Virus record (IMG/VR): IMGVR_UViG_3300048597_000462
Coordinates: 1 to 55,997 of that record
Strand: one strand, 5' to 3'
Source of the DNA: a virus
DNA: 55,997 nucleotides
The notes below the pieces were generated by a model that was not told where the DNA came from, searched no databases, and was given only the letters and a program-made list of their open reading frames with translations. The translations under genes and the position numbers were made by a program. Positions 39,743 to 47,793 of this stretch are shown piece after piece. Each line of letters opens with the position of its first letter. The first letter of the stretch is position 1.

Positions 39743-40192
39743 TTAAATATTAATTGCCTCCCTAAAAACGAACTCCCTGAACGAACAATAGAATTGCGGG
39801 AAGCTCCCCACCTTGGGATTGGCATCTTGAAAACTATACTGAAATCCTAAAAATTTTTCTGACCGCTGCATGGTCAAAACGGCATTCATCGCCTTAATAT
39901 CAAGAGTTCCATTTCGCAAAACTATATTAAGGCGATACCTTCCCTGACCAAATATTCTGCCCCCTACCCGATGACTTTTTTCTAGGTCAGGATAGGACAA
40001 AATAAACTCTAACCCTTCAACTTTTGATACCCCGGCAGGAATAGTCCCCACGGCAAAAGCAGTGTTTTGATAGCCATTATTAAAGATGTATTTGCCTATC
40101 ACTCCATAATTCGTAACAGCTTTAGTGGTAGGATTTCTAGTCACCCCTAAAAGCGTTTCAATCTCATTTCTGTAGGCTAAAGGGCTGGTCAT
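39743..40192 (-). CDS. Minor tail protein candidate, 149 aa
   Basis: Not recognised by family. Beta-rich with YRLNIVLRNGTLDIKAMNAV and FLGFQYSFQDANPKVGSFPQ. It lies in a run of tail genes immediately before the tube protein; a tail terminator/completion role is plausible. Confidence 0.5.
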   Translation of the reverse strand: MTSPLAYRNEIETLLGVTRNPTTKAVTNYGVIGKYIFNNGYQNTAFAVGTIPAGVSKVEGLEFILSYPDLEKSHRVGGRIFGQGRYRLNIVLRNGTLDIKAMNAVLTMQRSEKFLGFQYSFQDANPKVGSFPQFYCSFREFVFREAINI

Positions 40193-40374
40193 TGGTTCAC
40201 CATTAAAAATCTAACAATATTTTGCTGAATCATAGTGGATCTAGTTGCCGCTAATAACATCGGACGTAATTCTTCGGCGGATAATCTTTCAACTGCCAAC
40301 TCAACTTTTCGGTAATCCAATGATTGATGAAAGTCTAACTCCAATACCTTTTCAGGAATAGCTTTTAACCGCAT
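40189..40374 (-). CDS. Hypothetical protein in tail cluster, 61 aa
   Basis: MRLKAIPEKVLELDFHQSLD with an Arg/Leu helix. Stop overlaps the next start by four bases (ATGA). Not recognised. Confidence 0.5.
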   Translation of the reverse strand: MRLKAIPEKVLELDFHQSLDYRKVELAVERLSAEELRPMLLAATRSTMIQQNIVRFLMVNQ

Positions 40375-40775
40375 CACCCTTGCCTCCATCCTTTATAAAA
40401 TTCTTGTTTGATATTAACTTTAGCCACTCCCACATCCGGGAACGGTCGCCCCGGCACTCGCCCATTAGCCGTTGACCACCCGGTATAAACCAACGTCGCT
40501 GGTGTTTCCCCTAAACCATTCCACTCCCAAATCGTTTGATAACCCTGCCTGGTCATATTTTGGGATTCACCCAAATTACCCAAATCCAAAATATTCCGAT
40601 AGCTCCCCACCACCACTTCCCCATTACGGCGGTGAGTAATTCCAAACCCCGGCTCCCACTGACTGGGAAAAACAATTGTCTCTAAAATAGCATCGTCAAT
40701 GGCGTTAGAGACGGCATCAATTGCCGCCAAAACTTTCTGTTCATAATCATCATTATTGCGGCTAAATCTTTTCAC
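40374..40775 (-). CDS. Tail completion/adaptor-like protein, 133 aa
   Basis: IETIVFPSQW-type block ETIVFPSQWEPGFGITHRRN, then VYTGWSTANGRVPGRPFPDV resembling the end of phage minor tail proteins (HK97 gp10-type region) only loosely. It is four-base coupled to the DUF2163 gene. Confidence 0.5.
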   Translation of the reverse strand: MKRFSRNNDDYEQKVLAAIDAVSNAIDDAILETIVFPSQWEPGFGITHRRNGEVVVGSYRNILDLGNLGESQNMTRQGYQTIWEWNGLGETPATLVYTGWSTANGRVPGRPFPDVGVAKVNIKQEFYKGWRQG

Positions 40776-41572
40776 TTTCTTAAATCCGTTGCAGTGGGGA
40801 AAAAATTACCATCGGTGGGAAAACCACCCCACTTTTCTTGATTACCAAAAATAGTTTGGCAAGTCCAGAAACTACCATCGCATCCCGGCACCAATTGCAC
40901 TTCATCTCCGACGGCAAAGGCATAGGGCGGATTCTTTCTGATAGTAACCGTTGATCCACTGACACTATCAATTTCAAATTTAAACCCTGCATTAGCTCCA
41001 GTATTAACCTCAATATAACCGCTTCCACTAGACCAATTAAAAATATGAGGATTAGTGATAGTTTCTGTAATTACAAATTGCTTGGGAGCACCAATACTTA
41101 CAATCGTCCCCAGATGCCCATAATCGTACTTATTCCTGCCACAGCGGGGACTATCTAATCGCCCCGTGTATCGGCAATTTGGCTGCATTATATTATGTAC
41201 TGTGTCATTTAACCTGTCGGCATTTGTCTGTACGGTCATCCGCCATGTTAGTCCATCCTGAACGACTTCGCCCCAGCGTCCTTTAGCCAAAGTTCTGACC
41301 TTCTGTTTTGTGAGCCAATTACCCACAAACACTTCCACTTCGGCATCGGTAAATTTACCCAACCTAATATCAATATCGGAGATTAATTCCGTATTCAAAA
41401 AGCCCTTTACTTCAAAATTACTAGCCCCACTTTCTGAGTCTTGACTTACTGCCGTGGGATCAATGGCACCGCTGGCATGGTAAACCACACCCCCAATTGT
41501 TACGTCACAATCAAACGAGGTAAAGCCTAAATCGCCAATTTTGATAAAGTGTGCGTAGGGTAAAACAGACAT
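40772..41572 (-). CDS. DUF2163-like baseplate hub protein
   Basis: CDVTIGGVVYHASGAIDPTA, NCRYTGRLDSPRCGRNKYDY and GCDGSFWTCQTIFGNQEKWG with FPTD match DUF2163 (GTA gp13/BR0599-like), a hub protein with Fe-S or metal-like Cys positions. With DUF2460, NlpC/P60 and the tip protein, this gives all four GTA-type tail-tip components. Confidence 0.85.
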   Translation of the reverse strand: MSVLPYAHFIKIGDLGFTSFDCDVTIGGVVYHASGAIDPTAVSQDSESGASNFEVKGFLNTELISDIDIRLGKFTDAEVEVFVGNWLTKQKVRTLAKGRWGEVVQDGLTWRMTVQTNADRLNDTVHNIMQPNCRYTGRLDSPRCGRNKYDYGHLGTIVSIGAPKQFVITETITNPHIFNWSSGSGYIEVNTGANAGFKFEIDSVSGSTVTIRKNPPYAFAVGDEVQLVPGCDGSFWTCQTIFGNQEKWGGFPTDGNFFPTATDLRK

Positions 41573-41645
41573 TACGGTAAACCTCCTATTGGCAAATCTT
41601 AAACTTAGCGGCTATGTTTGAGTTATACACAGTAGGAGTAAAAAC

Positions 41646-42359
41646 ATGGCACGGCAAAAAACTTTCCCGCCCGAAACGGTGCGGGTTTTTAAGCTAGCAA
41701 GAAAAATTTGTGACCTTTTCACGGAGGATGAATTGCGCCGCATTTCCCCCGTAGACCCCTACACAATTCAGCGGTGGGCAGAAGAAAAGCATGGCCCACG
41801 GGGCAACAATGACCTGGCCATGGCTCAAATAATTGCGGTTAAAGAATCCAGTATCCAAGCTTACCTGGACGGAGACATTGACCTGGAAACCCTATGGAGT
41901 CGCCGTAATGAAGCCCCACGGGTGAACGTAGCAGAGTCCACAAACTTTGACGATATTGTGGTAATCGTCAAAAATCTTTGCTCCACAGACCGATTCAGAC
42001 TCGCAATGATCGCCTTGGAGTCAATCAAGCCGGGGGAAATCAACCCCGACAGCAATCCTAAAATCCAACTAGGGGCACGTTCCAAAACCCGGCTCAAAGC
42101 CCTTCTTAATACATCGATGACGCACCAGCGCCAAACTCCTAAAACACTGATTACCGCTGGCGTTGACCCTTCCCTAGTCCACGACCTAGTGGATAAATTT
42201 GAGAAGGATTACTCGGAGCAAACCTACCAAACTTTATTACCCTACCTGAGCAAGCCCACTCTGTGGGTAGACGACGACCTAGTCCAGGTTTCTCTTACTG
42301 AAACCATCACTTCCCTGGAGGAACTGTGGACAGAAATCGAATGGACACCACCCGGATAA
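41646..42359 (+). CDS. Hypothetical regulator-like protein, 237 aa
   Basis: FTEDELRRISPVDPYTIQRW resembles a helix-turn-helix at residues 25-45. The rest is helical with Thr/Leu stretches. AGTAGGAG lies upstream of ATG 41646. Function unknown; overlaps the convergent gene by 53 bases. Confidence 0.5.
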   Translation: MARQKTFPPETVRVFKLARKICDLFTEDELRRISPVDPYTIQRWAEEKHGPRGNNDLAMAQIIAVKESSIQAYLDGDIDLETLWSRRNEAPRVNVAESTNFDDIVVIVKNLCSTDRFRLAMIALESIKPGEINPDSNPKIQLGARSKTRLKALLNTSMTHQRQTPKTLITAGVDPSLVHDLVDKFEKDYSEQTYQTLLPYLSKPTLWVDDDLVQVSLTETITSLEELWTEIEWTPPG

Positions 42360-42711
42360 CCTGAAACCCATGGCAGTTCTCACATTCCATCTCCAATAGC
42401 CCATACTGCCCATCAACCTCTACCGCCGCTGAATTACCCAACACCACCCAGTCCCTAGGGACTGTTTTTTTTCGCAATTCTCGACAAGGTAAATTCTCAT
42501 ATACTATTTCGGCTGTACCAATCCGGCGGATATAAACAGACTCAAGCATCCGTGCCACATGGTATTCCAAGCACCCTCGTACTGCCCCATCGATGGCTTC
42601 AGGGCGGGTTTCTGCCGAAATGAAGAATTCACAGTGGGCGTTCCAAGCCCTGGCGATCCACTCGTTGCTTTCTCGCTGAACACTAATTTTGAAGTCTTTA
42701 ACCAGTAGCAT
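42307..42711 (-). CDS. Hypothetical protein, 134 aa
   Basis: MLLVKDFKISVQRESNEWIA followed by CENCHGFQVIRVV near the C-terminus (CxxC). Start overlaps the primase stop by 14 bases, so co-transcribed with the primase. Not recognised. Confidence 0.5.
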   Translation of the reverse strand: MLLVKDFKISVQRESNEWIARAWNAHCEFFISAETRPEAIDGAVRGCLEYHVARMLESVYIRRIGTAEIVYENLPCRELRKKTVPRDWVVLGNSAAVEVDGQYGLLEMECENCHGFQVIRVVSIRFLSTVPPGK

Positions 42712-45700
42712 ACAGATCACCTTTGCAAACTCTGATTATCCTAAATAGGAGTCTCAATGACTTACTTACGGGCAATCTGTTGATGGACTCTAAAACGTTC
42801 TCCCATTTGAATGGGGCGATATAATCCCGGAACCCTTCGCTAAACTCTCGGTCTGACAATGGCAACTCAGACAATGCGGGGATTAACTCGGTGGTGAGCA
42901 TTGCCACTTCTTCCCGGTCAGCTTCCGCCAATGCCTCATCCTGCTTAGGCTCCGGGTTCATAATCGCCAACACCACCTGCTTGAAACGCTCAAAACTGCC
43001 CAGATATTTCTTGCACCACTGGCTCAATGCTGATGCTGTCACCCCCAGGTTATAAGCAAACCTGTTCTGGGAAAGTTTTAACCACTCTTCCTCGCCAAAT
43101 TCTTTGACCCAGGCGATCGCCGCTGACTGATTCCTCGCCTTGACTCGGTTCTCAATGGTGCCAAACTCCGGGTCTAGCGTGCCAATGTCTATCCGCTCTA
43201 CCTTGATGCCTAATTCTTCAAGGAAGCTCAGGTCACCCTCCGCCACGACATGGAAAGTCAATCCTTCCCCTGGGCGGCGGTTGGCCCGCAGTCTGCCCGT
43301 TTCCTGTTGCACCGTAGCCGCTACCTTATGGGCATAGTACCGACAAAATCCTTCATCTTCAAAGCTGACAATGGTGCCAGTCATTGCCTGATATTCATTC
43401 AGCACTGCCCCTAAATTGGGTCGATATAACCCCAGGGACAATACATGGCGCTTGTGCTGGAAGGCGTTACTGCCCCGGCTATCCCCGCCATGGATTAAAT
43501 CCCCCGGCTCACTATGGGCTTTGAACTCAATTACTCCCAAGTCTTTATACTTTTCGCTGAAATATTTACGGATCTTTTTAGCCCGGTTTAGTTCATCCTT
43601 TGACCTCTGGTTCCCCAACCGTCCGGCTCCCACATACTGTTTCACTGTCAAATTTTCCAACCGGTCTGACTCTTGGCGAATCACTAAAATCTCAGACTCC
43701 GGCACTCCCAAGGCGATCGCCAATTGCTCCCGGCTATGGGTCGCATCCTGAAAAAACGTACAGTGACAATCTTTTAAACTGTCCACCATGCGCTGATTCC
43801 TGACAGTCATGGTCAGGATTTTATTGCCCGCCGATAAACTCCCCGCCATCCGCTTAGTTAAAATCGCCACCAATTTATAAAGGAAGTTCTGGTGTAACTC
43901 GGCACCGGCGACCAACTCTTTTATCTCAGGGCGGCTCCCCGCTTCAAACTCTTTAATCTGCTCTAAATATTCGTCTAGCCCTGGCAGATCAGCATCGGCA
44001 AACTTTTCCATTAAGCCCGCCATCGTCCATCCCCACCGGGGAGCAGGGCTGTTCTCACTGTCGTAAATCTCTGAAAGAGTGTCTTTTAGCGGCAATAACC
44101 GCCGGTATAATTCCCGGTTGGCTTCTTTCAGCTTGCTAAAAACTGACCGGAGATCCCGCTCCGTCACCTCTACTGTGACCGTCCACTCTGCCATCTCCGA
44201 CTCGTCAACGATGGACACCACGTTGTGGTCTAAAAGTTTTTCCGGGATGCCCCGGAGATGAGCATGGATTTTATCTTGACTCTTGATATTCTTGGTCATG
44301 GACAGATAGCCATAGCCATCGCCCCGTTCCGTCCGGCACTTTTGGAAATGTTCACACCCACCACATATCCCTTTCGGGTCGTGTCCCTTGGTGTAGCAAT
44401 CGGTGAATAGGTGGGCTAAATGGCACGTTGCCTTGGTTCTTAATTCTGGCTCAGTGTCCGGATCTTCGATTTGCGTCCGGGTTGGTCTACCACCGGGGGT
44501 TAATTTATCGTAATTCAGCAAAAACCCCTGGTTCCGGGTGGGCATCTCGAAAAAATCGTCTTCAATCTTGGCGCTGTTGGGATTACGTGGTGATTGACTG
44601 AAGTAAATCAAACGTTTGAAGCTATCGTCTTCTTCATCTTCAAACACAAAAAATGACTTTGGTGACAGGTTGCCGACGGTGTGAGTTTTGCCGGAACCGG
44701 TAGGGGAACAATCCAAAACATATTTATATCCTAACCGTCCTGCTTCCTGGTATATTTTCGCCCCGTCGCCCCGCTTAAACTCTACTATCTGCCCTTCGTA
44801 ATCTTCCTTCAAAACCAACCGGGCCTGCTTTGCCCCACCGTTTTTTATAGTGGTTATCGGTGTTGACCGCCAGAGCTTAAGGGCGAATTTCGATAAACGG
44901 CTGAGTAAACTTTTCTGCCCCTGTACTTCCCTCCTTTTTTCTACACTTTCCTTATATGCCTTAGCCTGTAAAGGATTGTACCCCGCTTGCTTTTTACGCC
45001 ATGCCAGAATGCAATTCTCCATTGCCTCTGGAGTTAATGATGGTCGGGATGCCCTTTTTCGGGCATTGAAAAGCACTTTATCTATATCGGATGAGGAACG
45101 GTAAGACTCCGAACTTCTCAGAGCAAATTCGCTAAATAAGTCCTCAGCATTACCGGTGAACCGATACCCTGACTGCTCCAACCATTCCTGGGTCGCAATC
45201 AAATTACACGCCAATTTGAAGCCTTGGTTATAACCCAGTCCCTTTGGAACGCCACTGTTTATCAAATCTCGGTCAGATTTAGTTAGGCAAACTTCCAAAG
45301 GAAAGTCAGCATCCCCTACAATTTCCTTTCTTTGTTTGAGTTCAGCCAAACGTACTTTTACTTCAGCAGGGTCTATAGCTGCACTCACTTCCGCCCATGA
45401 CGTATCATCCCAGTTAGGCAACAATCCGTCTAAAGTTTCCAGACTGTACCTTATGCCGCTACCCTGACACACGGTAACAGGGTAGGGTTCCGCCCCTCCC
45501 TTCATATGGTTAAATCCAGCCAACCGCATTAGCCGGGATTCATTGTGAATACTGCGGTCTGAGTCCATTAACTGAATTAACCGCTGTTGATATTTTCGCC
45601 AATCCTCACCAGCTAAATCAGTTTGATCTAAGTAGTAATAAATATGAAGACTATGCCTGGTGTCAATTACGGCTGATGGCTCAATAGGTAAGCGCTCTAG

Positions 45701-46048
45701 ACGCTTCCACTGCTCATCCTTCGACATATAGTCGCATTCAAAAAAGAGGGAGGTAAACTCTGTAATGTCTGCATCCTCATTACCTCCTTTGTTAACCACT
45801 AGATAAACGCCATAGCCACGGTCATTGAGCTTTTCTAGATACCTCAGCCCATCTTTCTTTGTATATTGATATTTCCCACTAGTCTTGAAAAACTCCCACG
45901 TCCCTATAGTGAGAGTCCCCGTCATGGGGTAAAGCTTATCTTCCTTTACATCAAATCCTTTGCCAGCTATCAGACGGACATGAAGCGTTTCACCGTCTCG
46001 GTAGCCTAGGTCGTAAACTTGCTGGATTGCTGGATGTTTGTGCGCCAT
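42698..46048 (-). CDS. PrimPol-helicase replication protein, 1116 aa
   Basis: N-terminal AEP primase-polymerase domain: FFECDY near residue 103 (catalytic Asp region), VIDTRHSLHIYYYL near 130 (S-x-H), and RLMRLAGFNHMKGG (RLPG-N-K). A P-loop CSPTGSGKTHT near residue 449 and acidic VDESEMAEW near 614 mark an SF2-type ATPase domain, and GRLRANRRPGE resembles motif VI. It probably primes and unwinds at the origin. Similar long primase-helicase initiators occur on cyanobacterial plasmids, so a plasmid-like replication step is possible. Terminator lies upstream. Confidence 0.8.
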   Translation of the reverse strand: MAHKHPAIQQVYDLGYRDGETLHVRLIAGKGFDVKEDKLYPMTGTLTIGTWEFFKTSGKYQYTKKDGLRYLEKLNDRGYGVYLVVNKGGNEDADITEFTSLFFECDYMSKDEQWKRLERLPIEPSAVIDTRHSLHIYYYLDQTDLAGEDWRKYQQRLIQLMDSDRSIHNESRLMRLAGFNHMKGGAEPYPVTVCQGSGIRYSLETLDGLLPNWDDTSWAEVSAAIDPAEVKVRLAELKQRKEIVGDADFPLEVCLTKSDRDLINSGVPKGLGYNQGFKLACNLIATQEWLEQSGYRFTGNAEDLFSEFALRSSESYRSSSDIDKVLFNARKRASRPSLTPEAMENCILAWRKKQAGYNPLQAKAYKESVEKRREVQGQKSLLSRLSKFALKLWRSTPITTIKNGGAKQARLVLKEDYEGQIVEFKRGDGAKIYQEAGRLGYKYVLDCSPTGSGKTHTVGNLSPKSFFVFEDEEDDSFKRLIYFSQSPRNPNSAKIEDDFFEMPTRNQGFLLNYDKLTPGGRPTRTQIEDPDTEPELRTKATCHLAHLFTDCYTKGHDPKGICGGCEHFQKCRTERGDGYGYLSMTKNIKSQDKIHAHLRGIPEKLLDHNVVSIVDESEMAEWTVTVEVTERDLRSVFSKLKEANRELYRRLLPLKDTLSEIYDSENSPAPRWGWTMAGLMEKFADADLPGLDEYLEQIKEFEAGSRPEIKELVAGAELHQNFLYKLVAILTKRMAGSLSAGNKILTMTVRNQRMVDSLKDCHCTFFQDATHSREQLAIALGVPESEILVIRQESDRLENLTVKQYVGAGRLGNQRSKDELNRAKKIRKYFSEKYKDLGVIEFKAHSEPGDLIHGGDSRGSNAFQHKRHVLSLGLYRPNLGAVLNEYQAMTGTIVSFEDEGFCRYYAHKVAATVQQETGRLRANRRPGEGLTFHVVAEGDLSFLEELGIKVERIDIGTLDPEFGTIENRVKARNQSAAIAWVKEFGEEEWLKLSQNRFAYNLGVTASALSQWCKKYLGSFERFKQVVLAIMNPEPKQDEALAEADREEVAMLTTELIPALSELPLSDREFSEGFRDYIAPFKWENVLESINRLPVSKSLRLLFRIIRVCKGDLYATG

Positions 46049-46092
46049 AGCTCATATTCTTGCCGATTGACTTTCATTGTAGCTCACAGGCA

Positions 46093-46123
46093 CAAAAAAA
46101 TCTCCCCAAAAAAAAGGAGATTT
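46093..46123 (-). terminator. Terminator upstream of primase
   Basis: AAATCTCC/GGAGATTT hairpin (46098-46123) with T7 on the minus strand. It ends the ASCH/zinc-ribbon unit. Confidence 0.65.
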
Positions 46124-46166
46124 TAAGTAATCGACAAAAATGAGCATGTTATACACACTTCCGATT

Positions 46167-46361
46167 CTATGATAACACACAAACGTTCACCAAATCTAGG
46201 GACTCTGCTTTAGACAATGCTTCCCGCCCCAACCATTTATGGAACGCCCCGCAGTCAAAGCAGTTAACCTTGGCGGCGTGGAGATTGCCAGTGGGAACCA
46301 TTATAGCCCCATGCTGAGACCCGCAGTGCCGACAAGGTACCTTCAGTTTACATTTTTTCAT
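46167..46361 (-). CDS. Small zinc-ribbon protein, 64 aa
   Basis: MKKCKLKVPCRHCGSQHGAI and VNCFDCGAFHKWLG provide CxxC...CxxC. ATG 46361 is chosen over a longer upstream ORF. Overlap in promoter with the ASCH gene is absent, so it is second in the unit. It is a different ribbon family from the InsA-like ones. Confidence 0.6.
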   Translation of the reverse strand: MKKCKLKVPCRHCGSQHGAIMVPTGNLHAAKVNCFDCGAFHKWLGREALSKAESLDLVNVCVLS

Positions 46362-46392
46362 TTGAATGTGTGAGTAAACAACATAACAAACT

Positions 46393-47022
46393 TTAAACAA
46401 CCTTAAACTCAATTACCCATACCCACGGGTTAGACTCCCATGGGTGCTTATTGGAATAAATAGAATTCCAAAGAAACTTGAAAGCCCATTTAGCGTGATA
46501 CAGTTTATATTCGTAATAATTACGGCTACAAAACGAGCAACCACTTTGCAGATCTTCTGACAAGGCTTCTGTCACCCCCTCGGCAATAGCGTCCTGTTCG
46601 GAAATATCCTGCAATCTTTCAACCCTTATACCAGTAATTTCTAGGGTGATGCGGGATGCTTCACGGGGCATATGGATTGATGGTTTCCATTTGATTTTTT
46701 TAATTAGCTTAGGGTCACTGTAGTCGGCACGATAAACAATATAGTCACAGTCCATCTCGCCCCCGTGAATCCCTGAAAACCCAGTGCTGGTTAACTCAGC
46801 CCAGGTTTCCCTCACCCAAAGATAATCTCCAATATTGCCATAAGGGTAAGGAATTGCGTCTAGTGATTCCCCACCCCACTCCATCCCGTAGTTCCCATAT
46901 ATGGGGGTAGTATTTTGGTAAATAGGTTGACGGCTAACAACTCGCCTAGTCTGCTTTTTGCGTCCATCCAAAATAGCTCGAACCATTTCGGCATTGAAAA
47001 TAATTGGCTTAGTCTGTGGCAT
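46393..47022 (-). CDS. ASCH-like / YqfB-like phage protein, 209 aa
   Basis: PIIFNAEMVRAILDGRKKQT (the 'ILFS-EMVRAILDGRKTQTRR' pattern), then GDYLWVRETWAE, RITLEITGIRVERLQDISEQ and a WxWVIEFK ending, matches phage proteins with an ASCH-type beta-barrel that binds RNA or modified nucleosides. ATG 47022 follows GGAG. A start element and a palindrome lie upstream. Confidence 0.75.
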   Translation of the reverse strand: MPQTKPIIFNAEMVRAILDGRKKQTRRVVSRQPIYQNTTPIYGNYGMEWGGESLDAIPYPYGNIGDYLWVRETWAELTSTGFSGIHGGEMDCDYIVYRADYSDPKLIKKIKWKPSIHMPREASRITLEITGIRVERLQDISEQDAIAEGVTEALSEDLQSGCSFCSRNYYEYKLYHAKWAFKFLWNSIYSNKHPWESNPWVWVIEFKVV

Positions 47023-47036
47023 CTTAATTATCTCCA

Positions 47037-47064
47037 TTTGTGTACATCTACAATATAACATAAT
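47037..47064 (-). promoter_or_regulatory. Start-element promoter, copy S7
   Basis: Minus strand TGT-TATATT, six bases, GTACACAAA (47045-47037), 37 bp from palindrome P5. Confidence 0.65.
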
Positions 47065-47081
47065 TTTGTAGTCACAGGGTA

Positions 47082-47119
47082 TTAAGTGCATCTATAAAAG
47101 ACTCTATAGCACCGCTTAA
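47082..47119. repeat. 38-nt intergenic palindrome, copy P5
   Basis: Starts TTAAGTGCATCTATAAAAG and ends TATAGCACCGCTTAA. Lies in the divergent gap between ASCH (minus) and SSB-like/sigma (plus). Confidence 0.85.
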
Positions 47120-47173
47120 TATCCCCCGGATGCCCCTAAAGTCCTTACTGTTTATAGGTTTACTCACTTTGTT

Positions 47174-47216
47174 TGACTCCCCCACGAAAACAGTGTTACC
47201 CTTGTTGTGTACACAA
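47174..47216 (+). promoter_or_regulatory. Start-element promoter, copy S8 (SSB/sigma operon)
   Basis: TTGACT (-35), 18-bp spacer, TACCCT with TGT extension, six bases, GTACACAA (47209-47216). Here the element is part of a 12-bp palindrome TTGTGTACACAA, suggesting operator function. Confidence 0.7.
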
Positions 47217-47229
47217 TCATAGATAAACG

Positions 47230-47793
47230 ATGTCATTTGCAAGCATTACCCTCGGCGGAACGGTTCTTTCAGTCGAACGAAACGACAAGCGAGTTGAAGC
47301 CCGGTTCCAGCCTGACACCCCCCACGCCCCCGAGCTGACCATCTCCGGCTACGGCGAGATAGCTGACAAATTAGAACAGTTGGTAGGTTCTCCCTCTGTT
47401 ATTGCCGGACAGATAAAACATTTACACGCTAATAACACATTTACTATTGATGTTAGTGACGCATGGGTTTCTGCTCCGTTTGGTAAGCCAAGGGCGATGG
47501 TATCTCTGGTGGGGCGGTATAGCGACCGATACGCCGAGGATAAAGGGGAGGCTTACAAGTTCCAGGTAAGTTATCCGTCGGGGCTGAAAAAAGATGATGG
47601 TGGCAATGCCTACTTCAATTGGCGGGTTACCACCTTTGGGAAAACATCAGAGAACATTAAGAAATTTTTCCAGGATGGAAAGACCATTGGCATCCCCCAG
47701 GGGGAGTTGCAGTGGTATGCCACTGAGGACAAGTTATACTTGTCGGTAACCGCCCGCACTTTTACGTTTGTAGGAGGACGGACGGATGATTAA
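47230..47793 (+). CDS. SSB-like tandem OB-fold protein, 187 aa
   Basis: Two beta-barrel-like halves: ITLGGTVLSVERNDKRVEAR (residues 5-75) and MVSLVGRYSDRYAEDKGEAY through NWRVTTFGKTSENIKKFF and LYLSVTARTFTFVG. The aromatic/basic strand pattern fits ssDNA-binding OB folds. No acidic SSB tail beyond GRTDD is present. Operon with the sigma factor, controlled by a start element promoter. Confidence 0.7.
   Translation: MSFASITLGGTVLSVERNDKRVEARFQPDTPHAPELTISGYGEIADKLEQLVGSPSVIAGQIKHLHANNTFTIDVSDAWVSAPFGKPRAMVSLVGRYSDRYAEDKGEAYKFQVSYPSGLKKDDGGNAYFNWRVTTFGKTSENIKKFFQDGKTIGIPQGELQWYATEDKLYLSVTARTFTFVGGRTDD

Noticed and set aside
26703-41572. Gene transfer agent cluster
   Set aside because: Tail proteins resemble GTA components, but integrase, replication, dNTP and repressor genes show a complete temperate phage.
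46168-46190. Sixth CACGTTTG operator
   Set aside because: The ACAAACGT match lies within the end of the small zinc-ribbon coding region and lacks the second arm.
1967-47119. 38-nt palindromes as terminators or a CRISPR array
   Set aside because: They lack T-runs, sit upstream of genes and are widely dispersed rather than tandem with spacers.
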